Shown: in pieces, positions 33,158-46,024 of the stretch
Layout: every line of letters begins with the position of its first letter
How positions within the stretch are numbered: the stretch's first letter is position 1
Assembly (NCBI GenBank): GCA_014871385.1
Contig: CM026426.1
Location: forward strand, 82,069,566 to 82,133,565
Direction of reading: 5' to 3'
DNA length: 64,000 nt
Origin: Ceratodon purpureus
Taxonomy: Eukaryota > Streptophyta > Bryopsida > Pseudoditrichales > Ditrichaceae
The notes under the pieces: generated by a model
Seen by the model: the letters and a program-made list of their open reading frames with translations, nothing else
Database searches by the model: none
Told to the model about the DNA's origin: nothing
Program-made: the position numbers and the translations under genes

Positions 33158-35917
33158 ATGCCTCCGAGCTTCGACTTCCAGGATTTGTGTTCGAAGGAGG
33201 AGAAGGGGGCACCTGTTGTAGTGAAAATGGAGAATCCCAACTGGGATGTGTTGGAGCTTGAGGGCCCTACCCGGGCAGGTCCGGACCTTGGAAAAGGAAA
33301 GAACAAGAACGCGAAGCAGTTGACATGGGTGTTGCTATTGAAGGCTCACCGAGCAGCAGGCTGCGTGGCCTATCTTGCAATGGGACTGTGGACCCTTCTT
33401 GCTGCTATACAGAACCGTCTCATCGCTCCCAAAGCTGCTTTGGCGCTGGACAGGCCTGTGAAAGGCAAGCTGTACAATTACATTCGAGGATTTCTAGTTG
33501 CTGCAATTGTCTTGTTGTGTGTTGAGGTGGTTGCACATTCGCTTGGATGGCATTTCGCTGCTCCTACTGGTTTCAATGTGTGGAGCCTGCCTCATGCAAT
33601 CTACATGGGATGGATGGTCATCCGGTATAAATACATTGGCCCAGCTCTGCAATTTACTGCCGACAGCTGCATAGTTTTGTTTCTTATTCAATCAGCAGAC
33701 AGGTTAATTCAGTTCGGCGGCTGTGTGTACGTCAAATTGCGGAGGATAAAGCCTATTCCGGTGAACCCGTCGCTTGAATCTGATGACGCTGAGGAGCCAG
33801 ACAAGGGATATCCGATGGTTCTTATTCAAATTCCTATGTGCAACGAGCGAGAGGTTGGTGACTCGTTTGGTCTCTTCGTCTTTGACTGCTTCTGTACATG
33901 GTAGATCTGAGTGTCTTTCGCACCATACATTAGATTGCTCGTTGGGTCCTGAATTGCTTCTCATGCTTTTCTTGACTGTTTCAGGTGTATGAGCAATCTA
34001 TTTCTGCTATATGCCAGATCGATTGGCCTAGAAATCGTATGCTGGTACAGGTTCTTGATGATTCGGATGACGTGGAGGTACAAGAACTGATTGCGGCTGA
34101 GGTTCACAAATGGCATCTGAAGGGTGCGAATGTTATTTACAGACATCGAGAAAATCGCACAGGGTATAAGGCCGGGAATTTACAGTCTGCCATGAATTGT
34201 GATTATGTGAAGGACTACGAGTTTGTCACAATTTTTGATGCAGATTTTCAACCGAAGTCGGATTTTCTTAAGCGAACCATGATCCACTTCAAGGTACCAT
34301 ATAAGGCTATTTCAGTGACATTTTTTTATTTTTTTATTTTTTTTATTTTTTTTTTATTTTTATTTTTTCATAACGTACATTCCCGAGCGCAAACATGGGG
34401 CACATACATTGACTGATAATAAAGTTGACAGTTGGATTTGTTTTTTTGATATCGATTACAGGACAATCCTGAGCTATGTCTGGTACAAACACGCTGGTGC
34501 TTTGTGAACAAGGATGAAAACCTCCTAACCAGGCTGCAGAACATAAATTTGTGCTTTCATTTCGAGGTAGAACAACAGGTGAACGGGCACTTTTTGAACT
34601 TCTTTGGATTCAACGGTACTGCCGGTGTTTGGAGAATCACTGCACTTGAGAAGTGCGGTGGATGGATGGACCGGACGACTGTCGAAGATATGGATATTGC
34701 AGTTCGCGCCCATCTTGGTGGTTGGAAGTTTATCTTCCTCAATGATGTTCGAGTACGGCTTTCTGAGCACTTATGTTCTTGCCTTTGGTCATCTATCTTA
34801 GTTCATACAGCAAATCTCTCGGTCACTTATACTTGGAAATGTTCTTCCGTTTCCCATAAACATTAGGATGGTTGCTTGGCGACCTGTTTTATCAATTCAT
34901 CACAGTGTCTATCTAGTTTTAAAATTTAGATGTTAATTGTTTTCCTTAATATAGTAGCAGGGGTGAATTAGGATTTTCTTGGTCTTGAGATAAACCTTTA
35001 CAAATGTTGTGTGAATTGCAGTGCCTTTGTGAGCTTCCTGAGTCTTATGAGGCTTACCGAAAGCAGCAACACCGGTGGCACTCTGGACCCATGCAGTTGT
35101 TCCGACTCTGTCTTCCCGACATTGTAAAATCTAGGGTACACCTCTATCTTACACTGCTTCTTATATTCTTTGCTATTACACAGCAATTTGTACTGTGTTA
35201 ATTTATTTGTCTATGTGTCGTTGAGTCATTCGTTCTTGATGAATTTTGCAGCTCACGGTTTCGAAGAAGGCAAACTTAATCTTCCTGTTCTTCTTGCTGA
35301 GGAAGCTGATTTTGCCATTCTACTCCTTCACACTCTTCTGTGTGATCTTGCCATTAACGATGTTTGTACCGGAAGCACAATTGCCTGTGTGGGTGGTCTG
35401 CTACATTCCAGCAGTTATGTCATTCATGAATATCCTGCCCTCACCCAAATCCTTCCCATTCCTCATACCGTATCTTCTTTTCGAGAACACAATGTCAGTA
35501 ACGAAATTCCAAGCTATGATCTCTGGTCTATTTCAGCTGAGCAGTTCCCTAGAGTGGGTGGTGACCAAGAAGTCTGGTCGAGCATCCGAAATAGACCTGT
35601 TCGATGACGTGAAAAACGCGAACCCCGCTGATCAGATCCAGAAGCTTAATCGAGTTACTTCGGAATCTGGTCTGGATGCTTTGAAGGAGCAGAAGGACCT
35701 TTCGGTATCGGTTCTAGCTCCAGTCTCGTCAGGAGTCAAGAAGAGGAACAGGCTGTACTGGAATGAGCTCGCGCTGGCTTGCTTGCTTCTAACAGCTGCT
35801 GCCAGGAGCCTGTTGACAGAGCATGGGCTTCACTTTTATTTCTTGCTTTTCCAGGGAATCTCTTTCTTGGTTGTTGGTCTGGACCTCATTGGGGAGCAAG
35901 TAAGTTACGCTGTGTAA
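33158..35917 (+). CDS. CSLC: Cellulose-synthase-like C glycosyltransferase (xyloglucan glucan synthase family)
   Basis: A Golgi multi-pass GT2 enzyme. CSLC proteins make the beta-1,4-glucan backbone of xyloglucan from UDP-glucose. Exons are 33158-33853, 33985-34293, 34462-34752, 35022-35135 and 35252-35917. All introns are GT-AG and in phase, giving 691 residues, the usual CSLC length. The start follows CAAA and gives M-P-P-S-F-D-F. Transmembrane segments lie at about residues 70-85, 110-130 and 145-200, and again towards the C-terminus. The GT2 signatures are V-L-D-D-S-D-D, F-D-A-D-F, V-E-D-M-D and the Q-x-x-R-W motif Q-Q-H-R-W. The end [10 protein letters not shown] is characteristic of CSLC. 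The third intron position (34753-35021) falls just before C-L-C-E-L-P-E-S. No lesion was found. It is the only intact host gene in the window. Confidence 0.95.
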
Positions 35918-37559
35918 ACTGGAACAAGTGGGGCCCCAAATCGTGGGTTACTAATTACGTAGCAAGGGCCTTGTCCGCAGGTGCAACCCTGAATTTGGTG
36001 CAGTCACAGTGGAAGTACAATTGGAACGATTCACTATTGTGCGATTGGAGCCGCAGTACTCAAGTGTCAAAGTTTTGGGAAGACAGTGATAAGAAAGCCT
36101 AGGTCCTTGAGGAGGTGTATAGTGCGTGAGCTGGAGTTAAAGAGAATAGTAATAAAAGCTCCACTGAGGATGCTTGTCACTGCTTACCACTATACTAGCA
36201 ACCGTTTTAACGTTCTCTCAGATCATTCTTCCGAGTCATCACATTTATTTAGATGCCTCCATGACAGGCGCTAGCAGATGTGCAGTATACTGCGCCTCAG
36301 ATATGAATAATCCCATTAGTTCCTCTTGGTGTAAGATGACGTACCAGTAATGTATGCGGCTACCGTGAGTGGTAGCAAATGTCGTCAACATGCTCAACAT
36401 GCCCAACCTGTTCAAGCTGAGGAATAAACTTGACGCGTGAACGATTGAACGATTGATTAGTCCCTGTACACTCAATGTGTCCAGCAGGAACTTCTTTGCT
36501 CAATTGTTATTGAAGGCCTGATGTTTTGATATCTTCGTTATTATGAATGTCGTTTTCAATTTACATTTTCTTCCTTCCTACTGCTGATTCAATTATAATG
36601 TAATGATCATCACACACGCTGGCGGCACTGGTACTGCAGTCAGATGACACTCAGCTTTTATTTTCATTCCTACAGTCTTTGTTATGTTTTGGAAAGGTCG
36701 GAAGGTGTAAGTTCCCTTTGGCATCATGTGCGCGCTGACTGTTTATACCGGTATTCAAACCGAGATGTTCTTGAAGGTTCTTAAACCGGGGGTCCACCTG
36801 TAAAAAGCGGCAATACCTTCAAACCCATTTCAAGTCCTCATTATGTGACTGTTCTCCACCTCTTTCACATTCCTGGATGACTGACGCTGCATAGAGTATT
36901 TTCAGTTGCCAGATGAGGTCATGCCACTAAGATTCCAGTAGAGGAGCGCCCACATCCTTAGTACCGCGGGACGTTAGCGACCCCCCCACAAACTCCCAAT
37001 TTGACGAAAGGCGGGCTGATGCCCCTGCCCGGGGAAAAGTCTTCGGGGAAGGGGCCGGGTCAACCCTTCACTGAAGAGCGGGTCACCCGAGATTCATGCC
37101 AGCCTGGCCGGGGTCTCAGGAGGAGGGTTTAGGACGTCATCGAAGACTCTGTCCCCGTTTCATCTCTCTTCATCAACTACAGGGTTCTCGTGGTTTGTTG
37201 TCATGCGGTCATTTTGTCCAGACGCCACCAGCTTGTGCTGCTTTGTATTACATGTCCTGCAGACACAACACAGAGTATGTCATAGTTATGCCGGACTACG
37301 TCTGATGTGACATAGTGTTGGCGTAGTTGGGTAAATGCGGCGGCGGCTGAAGGGTGCATAGTCATTTCAGGATTTTAGTTATGTAGGGTTTAGAACTTCA
37401 TTTGGGGGAGGAGTCTATTGAGGTGGTGAAGGACAATTCTTCGTGCTAGAGTGCGTGGAGGGTACTGCTCGGTGGATTCTCCCGTGCTTGAGTTCTCATG
37501 CACGAAGAAGGTGATTCTACTTGTGACCTTCCTATGATGTTGTTCACTAGTACCGCTGT
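35918..37559. other. 3' flank of the cellulose-synthase-like gene; no gene called
   Basis: The 3' untranslated region probably occupies the first several hundred bases. 36950-37080 is locally GC-rich with a CCCCGGGGAAAAG-type foldable stretch. No coding frame is supported. Confidence 0.4.
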
Positions 37560-38100
37560 GTTATGGAATGCTTTTATTTTGTTATGCAATATAGCTCACC
37601 CGTATACCCTAATACCTGACTACTTCCTCTGTTGTTGAAGCTATATTTACCCTTCTTTTATGATTGTGGGACGTTAGGGCTCGAATGACTCAACACAAAG
37701 GAGTACAAGCACATCAGGGTTACTCGTAGTGTGCATTTGTTAGGGGCAGCACAAAGCCCTGCCTTAAAACTTATTTGTCTTGACTGCTCACGGGTTAAGA
37801 AGGTTTAGGGTTACTCTTAATCTGGTTGATGTTGTTCATTCTATAGAACTAGTATCTTTGTCGTTATGCAATGTATTTATATGTCACAGTTGCAATGTAG
37901 TTCACCCTTATACCCTAAATCTTATCTATTTTCTTTGTTGTGAATGCCTTTTCCCTTTCTCTAAGATTGCGGGATGCCAGGTTTCGAATGACTCAACAGA
38001 AAGAAGTACAAGCACATCAGGGTTACTCGTGCTTTGCATTTGTAAGGGGTAGTACAAAACCCCGACTTGGACTTTCTTCGTCCTGACTGCTCACACACAA
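37560..38100 (+). repeat. Two tandem decayed copies of a Ulp1-gene exon region
   Basis: Two units of about 300 bp each contain GAATGACTCAACA, then AAGTACAAGCACATCAGGG and GGGGCAGCACAAAGCCC-like text (at about 37685 and 37987). The same words occur at 41950-42035 in gene D, in the exon that encodes F-Q-L-K-G-V-Q-A-H-E-G. Both copies have lost the frame. They show that the gene family expanded here by local duplication of gene pieces. Confidence 0.7.
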
Positions 38101-38448
38101 CTACGGTAAGTTTACTGGGGTATAGCCTAAGCTGAAATTCAGCTTTAAGCAATAGTTCCTTAGTCGTTATTTAATGTGTAATTTTTTTTGCGCACAACAT
38201 TTACGGTTTAGGGGTACCTACATTAGAAAGTGATATCCCTTCATTTCAGATTAAGGTCTTCCAAATGCCCAGAAGTATGTTATTCTGTTTAGGGTTTAAC
38301 GTTTAGATTGGAGGCAGAAGAGGTGAATGTTATAGAGAATTGTAATGTAATATGCATTAAATTAGTCATTGTTATTGGTTGAACTATGTATTGCAGGAAA
38401 TTTCTAAACTGATTTAGTAGAAATCGCAAGTATAATCTGATCACAGGT

Positions 38449-41400
38449 ATGGAAGGCATTTTGGAAGATACTGTTCTGCCATGTACGTCCCTTCAAGAAG
38501 AGGACAATTGTTCCGAGGCGGGTCTCACTATAGGATCAGTGGCTGCAAATTTCGAGTCTAACCTTACAGGGGCTCAAGGACAACGTACTCTGGCCTCAGA
38601 TGAAGACTTTGTTCGACGCAGACTGAATATAGGGGGGTCCAGAAGTATAGCAGTTGAAGCAGAAGGTGGACTTTATTAGAGTGGCGAAGGAATTACAGCA
38701 GGACCCATAGCCGAGAACCTTCTGCCAAAACAGTTTAGCGTCAACGCGGATCAGCGACTCATGAAGGAGTTGGGAAGAGAGAGGTGGTTGGATATTGTCT
38801 TGAACGGGCTAGTTGGTGTGGTTGACGGAGTGAAGGTGGGAGGCGAGGCAATTCATAGATGCACATTGATGCAGGGACGAGTTCAATGTGTATGTCTTTA
38901 TACAAAGAACGAGTTCAAGTGTCTCGTTATTGAAGCTCACTATATATGTCGATTTCATTTCCATCACCCCGATAAAAGGCGTTGGTATTGGTGTCGGTTT
39001 TGCCATCAAAGTTTCTCCGATAAAAATGCGGTGTCTTACCATCGACACAAGGACCAGTGCTCGACATGGAGGGTTTTGCAAAACGGGCCGGTACGAATCC
39101 TCAAAATGTACCCCACATTCTGCCCAAGCGATGGAAAGATTTATACTAATATCCTAAAAGAAGCAGGGCTTATCTTCCCAGCAGCCGAAGGAGAAAGACC
39201 GTGGGCTCCCAGGCCTAGTACTATGTCTTATCAGCAGCCAACTTGTAGAGAGGTTCTACAAATTGATGAGGAAGAACGACACGATGTTGAAGGACCAACC
39301 GCGGCCGAGAGCTCGGTAATAGTGGTCACACCAGAATCAGAGGTTCTTCACAAATGTGTTCAACAATCCTGCATAAGTCCAATAACCCTCGATGATGAAG
39401 AACCAACTTACCATAGTGAGGACCGGGATGTAATGCAGGGGTCTTGTAAGCGAACAGATTCACAAGAGCAGCCTTCGACACGTGCTTTCAAGAGACTACG
39501 AAGGATGTCCGTTACAAACACCGCAGAGATATCAAGAAGAGCCAGTGCAGGACAGGACCGCACGTCAGTGAGGTACTCAGTGAGATCACTAGACACCATC
39601 CGACGCAGTTCTCCTCGACATGCTTCAAGACCACAAGAGTTACAAGAAAAAGAGGAAACTGTACTTTGGAAACCAAGCCCAGGAACTATGCAGCAAGGCT
39701 GTAGTGCCGGACAGGGCTCTAGAAGTGCAACACACATTACACGCCAAGAGGTACTTGTTGCAGCACAGGAACAGGCAAATAGATTGACAACAAAGGATGT
39801 CCCAGACATTGGATCACCACCTCCGATTAGAAAGGTCCCGGGTTTATATTATATAATTCAAGAGTCCCCTGAAGTAATCATAGAGAAAGACATGCTTCAT
39901 ACTCCGGACCGGTGCATAGCGAAGTTGAATGCAATGGAGGTGAATGGGGAGCTTAGTCACAGACTGATGACGGCTATAGGTCCATGGATTCATTGGAGGC
40001 GGGCCCATGCGGTAAGTATATGCAAACTCTGTGTGTGTGTTACTTGTTGCTCTATAGAGTAGTATCGGTATTTTTATCTTAAGTGTACGTAAAAGGCAAT
40101 GCACGTTTTTCTTGTCTTCTGTATGATAGATAATATGAGTTTATTTGGAGAGTGCAGGACAAGAAGGATATAGAAAGTCGGGAAGAGTTTGTGCACTTAG
40201 CAACCGCTCCGTGGAACCCCTACCTGAGCGTACCGGATACGCAAGGAAGACAAGAGGAGATTCAGAAGCTTGAGAGGTACTTGGTTTATTTGAAGGATAT
40301 CCGTGAATATGAGCTACGGGCGTGCAGTGCTCTCACAGTTGCTAAGGAATCTTTGATTAGGGCTGCCATGTATGAGTTCGATTCTAAAGAACTTCTGGAG
40401 ATGGAAGCTAAAATGTGGTGCTGGTCACCGATATTTCAAGGACTTAATCGCAGATTACCTGAAGGTGCAACACCGAGACCATGGAAGCACACAAGGGAAG
40501 AACTTACTACCCTACTTGCATGCATTGATAGCGACTTAGACAATGGAAAGATGACCCTGGAGGTGGAGTGTCCGCATGTAGTAAGCGCCTTAAAGATATA
40601 CTCTCAAGTTTGTACAACCCAGCATGCCCCTATTGCGCATCCAATTCTAGGCATGACAAGAGAAAGGTTGCTTGATACAGTGCAAGACAAAAGTGAGTCC
40701 CAAAAATTATCCTTCTGTGCTCAGCTTGTTGGAGAGATGGGGTGGACGTTCTATCCCTGCATGTCTATCTCTAACGTGGAACCTACGATGAAGTGTTTTA
40801 AGGACTTGGATGCCTTGATATCGTTTGAAGACTCGATTCGAGAAGAAGTGCTTCTGAAGGTAGAATCTTTCTTAGGTCGTATAGCTCTTCGAGCCATAGC
40901 AGACATCCACAGAACCGGGCGCTACACATCAGTATTGGAGAAGATGTGGATTGCAGACACAAAACAGCGTGATCAAATAACTAGCGCTCGGTGTTTAGAG
41001 GAAAGATGGATTTCTACACTTGTCGGCACTTCTTTTTTGCTGCTAAGTAATTGCTGTCAGTTGTGTGCACTATAATAGATTCCGAACACATTATCGTATA
41101 TACTTCAAAATTAGAATAATGTGTGAGCCCTCTCCTACATTTTAATAATTCAGCAGTCTACATTGTACACTCTGATTTTGAGCAGGTATTTGCAATTGTT
41201 ATTGCCATTCGTGAGGACGTGGACACCGGTGTGGCGGTTTTCAACACAGATGGGGACATGAACTCTTCCCAAAGCCTTAGGCTTTCCATTCAAGCGGCAG
41301 CACAATCACTATGTGATATACGTAAGAAGGAGTTGAGAAAGGCTTACAAGGAATTGGGTTACAATAATCTGGGAACAGGTTTAGACGATGACCTACGTAC

Positions 41401-42853
41401 TCTACCTAAATCTCCGCAAGACCTTGGAGGACATGCGGAGCTGTGCCATGACCCGGGTAATAGCACGGGAGAGGTAGGGATGGGCCCAACGTCGGATGTA
41501 AGTTCCAAGGGTGAAGGAAGAGAACCTGTCGAAGAGTACAGATGGAGTTTGATACAAAGACCTGTGATTCATGCCACCACTAAAAGACCAGGGCCGAACA
41601 TGGAGGCTCTTGGGAATCTCCGCAATGACAGTATCATACCTCCAGTGTTGTTGACGGATCATGTGCAGGATAGTGCGTACAAGGACAACATACTAGGGGC
41701 AGCTTCTACTTCTCGGCCTCAGAAAAATACCAGGTATATCTTTTTTGAAACAAATTCATTTATATTGACCGTACTTTGCTAGTAATGGGAAGTTAAAGTT
41801 TATGATGTAGTTGGCAACGTCAATCCGAAGCAGTCTTTAACGAAAATCTAGATCTTTCATTATAGTATTCGGGATTTTGCAGTGTCCTAGTAATATGTTC
41901 TAATTGAATGCGATGCGTATTTCTTCTTGTAGCTTGCAAGATACCATGAGTCTAATGTTTCAACTGAAAGGAGTGCAAGCACATGAGGGTTACGTCCAGT
42001 TTATATTTGAAAGGGGCAGCACAAAACTCCGAATCATTGTTGATCTGTTTCCATTAGATCTTGATGAGGGGAAAGTAAGTGTGGCAGTGATGGATTTCTT
42101 CTCTTACTGGTTCCAAACCTCACTTCCGTCCCACATCTTGGTTTGCCCTTCAGATTTTGCGATCTCTCTAAGAGTTCTCCTGAACAAGACAACGAGTATG
42201 TCTGCACTACTGGAATTCTTTGAAGCACATATGGGTTCTCAGTCTCATGCGTGGAGTACCTTGATTGTCCCCGTTTGCGACTATGAACATTGGAGTTTAG
42301 CCATACTATGCGATGATGGGTTTTTGAAGTTTGACTCGGGATTTGTCCAAAACAACAATTTTCATGCCCCTCAAAAGGTACATGAGTCTTTAGCAAAGTT
42401 GTGGTGCATAGGGATGCGGAAATCAAACGGTTCTCCTGCCTGGAAAAGAGCTAGTGATATCAAGTCATGGGTTCACGTCAAGTGTCTACAGCAGGCCGAT
42501 ACATGGTCTTGTGGATTCTATGTTATGTGCTACATGATTATGTATAACAATTTCAGAGAAGACGGGAGCAAGACCGACTGGGTAGGAGATGTAAGTAAAA
42601 CATTCTACTATGTTCTGTCTTTCATATTGTCTCATCGTAGTAATATTTGCTTTGTACTGCTTTTCTTGTCTTCCGGTTCTAACTGAAGTTTGCGTTTTGC
42701 GTTGTTTGATGGTAGATGTCAGACGCATTTGACTTGGAAGGGATCCATCAGGTGAAAAAAGACTTGAAGGAAGCGGTGATGGAGATTTTGGAGGCAGGGC
42801 ATTCAAAGACGTACTGTTGCAGTACCTTTGTTAAACGGGATGGGGCCCTGTGA
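38449..42853 (+). CDS. Gene D: zinc-finger protein with C-terminal Ulp1/C48 protease domain
   Basis: Exons are 38449-40011, 40158-about 41000, 41186-41733, 41933-42590 and 42716-42853. They are all consistent in phase with paralogue E. The first exon has TAG at 38677-38679. Domains: an acidic N-terminus; a C2HC finger W-C-R-F-C ... Y-H-R-H-K-D-Q-C; a variable linker; a conserved middle (W-N-P-Y, W-C-W-S-P-I-F, L-E-V-E-C-P-H-V, G-M-T-R-E-R-L-L); and the protease domain with H-W-S-L-A-I-L, K-F-D-S and Q-x-x-T-W-S-C-G-F-Y-V-M-C-Y. These give the His-Asp-Cys triad of SUMO-type cysteine proteases. Exon 2's donor is GA instead of GT at 41001-41002 (gene E has GT). Ulp1 proteases cleave SUMO; this subfamily's substrate is unknown. 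The amber codon and donor change suggest it is decaying unless read differently. Confidence 0.7.
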
Positions 42854-42859
42854 CTTATA

Positions 42860-44785
42860 CTCTAGCTAGGTCCAAAACACTATCATTAGACTTTGATACA
42901 GAATAGGAGGGATACAACAATTGAAATGACTTCGGGATGATGCGAAGATTTTGTTTTGATATTTTACGCATAGACATGTCCGTTTCCTACCACGAGGACA
43001 AATCCTTGCTGATGTATTGTTATATGCCGGATAAAATTATGAAGACATTTACTGGAGAAGTGAAATCGAAGTGAATAAGGAAGAAAATTTAAATAATAAA
43101 ATAGGAGCAATAACAACAAACTGGATACTAGGATAAATAAACATAAAGACATGAAAATAACGATACTGAACTACACCTAGATTATTGTATACATAAGATT
43201 TAAATATCATTGGAAGGGATGAGAATTAATCTAGTAATTAAATTAAAAGTTGAATAAACAAGAAAACACATAAATTTTAAGGATAAAACATAGGGAAAAA
43301 AAAAATTAAAAAGAAAAAAAAATTAAAAATGAAAAGGGAGGAAATTATATCACTTTAATTGTTAGGAAAATTGGTAAACGAATGGCAAAAAATTTAGAAC
43401 TTTAGATAAGGAAGAGGACGTTAAGGAATAAGAGAAATCTTAGAAAACCAAATTAGAAGGGATATTGAAGACGTTGAGGACGATTAGTATTTAATTAAAT
43501 ATAAAGGATAAAAAAATAGAGATATGTTTTAAAACTCCTAAAATGACTTCAAGATGATGTGAAAAGAGAGTTTCAATATACAAGGCATGTACACGTTCCT
43601 TTCCATACCAGCAGTACAGACCATTGCACCTGTATTCTCAATTGTTGAATAAAATTTATATGACTATTCATTGGATATCCCTTGTCTTAAAAAACATGGA
43701 ACAAATTTTAAAGAGTAAAGCAGATACAAGAACAAGAGAATGAATAGAAGTATAAATAAACCGAACTACATGAAAACTACACTATCAATATTATACTACA
43801 ACTAGAGTATTGAGTAAATATTTAAAAAAATGAAGAAAATAGAATGAGAAGGGAAGTATGAGAACTAGATCATACGAAGATGAAATTTAAACTAGAAAGA
43901 AAAAATTAAACATAATAATGGAACAAGATGATGAGATAAATTTGGAACGCCATGTTATGCAAAATCATAAGAATATTTAAAATAAATTCAAAATGGAAGG
44001 AATAAAAGATGGGAAAGAATCATTGAAAATCAATAAGAAATTGACAAAATAAAAAAGATAAGAATGTATGAAATTAGATTGAAAAAAAAAATAAAAAAAT
44101 ATAAGAAATGAGAAACCAAAATAAAATAAATTATAAAAAGGTGAAAAAAAATAAAGAAGACGTGAATGCTTCAAGCGGACTAAAACCGAATTGAAGGACA
44201 GAAGCAATTAAACAGAAGTTAATGGGAACAAAAAGCTTTTTAAAAACGGGATGTTCATAATTGATTGAGGAAAAATAGAAATGATAGAGGTATTGAGATT
44301 CCAAAAAATATTAGAAAACCGTAGAGATGATATAGGTACTTAAATTAAATTAAAAACGAAACGAATGAGAAGAAGATAAAAATTACATTAAAAAGAGAGA
44401 AAAAGGTGTAAAAATTAAGGAGAAGAGTAAGTTAGTTAGAAAAACAGAGGAGATTTAATTAAAAGCAATGTCAAGGGGGAAGTACTGGAGAAGACATAAG
44501 GAGTGGACTTAAATTCAAAACCAAATAAAAGAGAGAAGTAGTGAGAATCAGTTAAAAAAGGAAAAAAATGAGAAGATAAAAAGAAGAATACGTAAACTAT
44601 AAAAAAAATGAAAATGAAAAGGGTAGAGCTCATAGTTCCATTGGAAAACAATGGGAAAATTGGCAACTTATGAAGAAGACATAAAGATTGGAATTAAAAT
44701 CAAGAGGTGATAAAGGAAAGAAATATTGATATAAAATTATAAAGGAAAAAAAATAATGAGGAAATAATTGAAAAGTGTTGTAAAT

Positions 44786-44851
<66 letters not shown>

Positions 44852-45260
44852 TGAGCTCATAGTTCCATTAGAAAGCGATGAAAAAATTGGCAACTTAATA
44901 AGAAGACATAAATAATGGAGTTAAAATCAAAAGGAAATAGTGGAGAGGAGTATAGATATAAAATAAAAAATGGAGATAACAAACTAAAAAATTGAAGGAA
45001 AGAAGAGGTTAATTTTTTAAAAAGAAGGGAAATTAATAACTTATAGTTCGATTCAAAATCAATGAAAAATGGTCGATTAATGAAAAAGACATTAATAATG
45101 GAGTAAATTTTAAAAAGAAATAAAGGACAAAAGAATTAATTTAAAATTACAAAGGGAAAAAAATAAAAAAAAACTAAGCAAATAATATCTTATTTAAAAA
45201 AAAAGGGGGAAAATTTTGAGCTTATAATTCCATTCAAATGCTATGAAAAAATGGGCAACA
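42860..45260. repeat. A-rich spacer with diverged tandem repeats of about 180 bp
   Basis: The plus strand is strikingly A-rich for 2.4 kb with almost no C. Units beginning GAGCTCATAGTTCCATT, then a GGCAACTTA word, then GAAGACATAAA recur at about 44625, 44853, 45038 and 45218, the first spacing enlarged by an (AT)n run. A longer-range pair (ATGACTTC-GATGATG ... ACATG-CGTTCCT) occurs near 42930 and 43545. Long frames on the minus strand are Phe/Leu-rich artefacts of composition. Confidence 0.7.
44789..44848. repeat. (AT)n microsatellite, about 30 units
   Basis: Uninterrupted AT dinucleotides inside the A-rich spacer. They fall between two copies of the 180-bp unit. Confidence 0.9.
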
Positions 45261-46024
45261 TGATTCAAGTTTTGCGGTAACATCTATAGTTTTGCTTAAG
45301 ACTATGATGTAATGGAGTGAGATTTGGATCAGATCAGGGAAAGCATATAGAAGGTTCTGGATTATTGAATAACATGAAATTTAATCAATTTGAAAACTGT
45401 ATCATGAACTTACTAGGACTACTATTGTAGGGGTCATTATCCTCCCACGAACGTCGAGCTTTCAGCACCCACGTCAAAATCGTCTCAATAGGCATCAAGT
45501 TCGTCCTTTCTTCTTTCTGGGGTTTAGTTGAGTGTGTGCTGCTTCGTTGTTGTCCTGCTGGTGCGGCCTTTCTACAGTCTTGTGTAGTGTGCTGCGCTCC
45601 TCATACCTTCCTCACGTGGGTCGTGGCGCCATAGTGAAGTCTCGGTTTGCAACTGAGAGAGGGTAGGGTGTCCTGGTTGAGTGATGGGAGCATGTTCAGT
45701 TCCAAAATTTCGTAGGTGTTTTCAGGGTTGCTGCACGGTACCTGAGTCGAAGGGAGTGAAGTCTGAGGAGGAGGTGGAGGGCGTAGTTATCTGTGATGGG
45801 ACATGCGAGGGCTGCGTCTATGGTTGATTTAGGTAAGCGAATCTAGGCTTTGCTTGCTGCTGGAGGCTACATCTTTGATGGGTTTTCTCTATGTTGGGTT
45901 TGTTTGATTTCTGCTCATTTTGGGGTTTTCAAGGGACTGCAAGTATTATTCTTTGATAGGATTTCAAAGAGTTGCAGTGGGGTTGAGGATTGATGCAACT
46001 GTACAAAGGAATGGAACCCTAAAC
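45261..46024. other. Upstream region of gene E
   Basis: Normal base composition returns at about 45420. GT-rich sequence and a possible leader intron (AGGTAAGC near 45832) precede the first coding exon. No promoter element is certain. Confidence 0.35.

Noticed and set aside
34318..34372. T-rich low-complexity tract as a repeat element
   Set aside because: It lies inside intron 2 of the CSLC gene, and T-rich introns are normal in plants.
43977..44893. Phe/Leu/Tyr-rich minus-strand ORFs in the A-rich spacer
   Set aside because: They are translations of poly-purine DNA and (AT)n, and repeat with the 180-bp unit.
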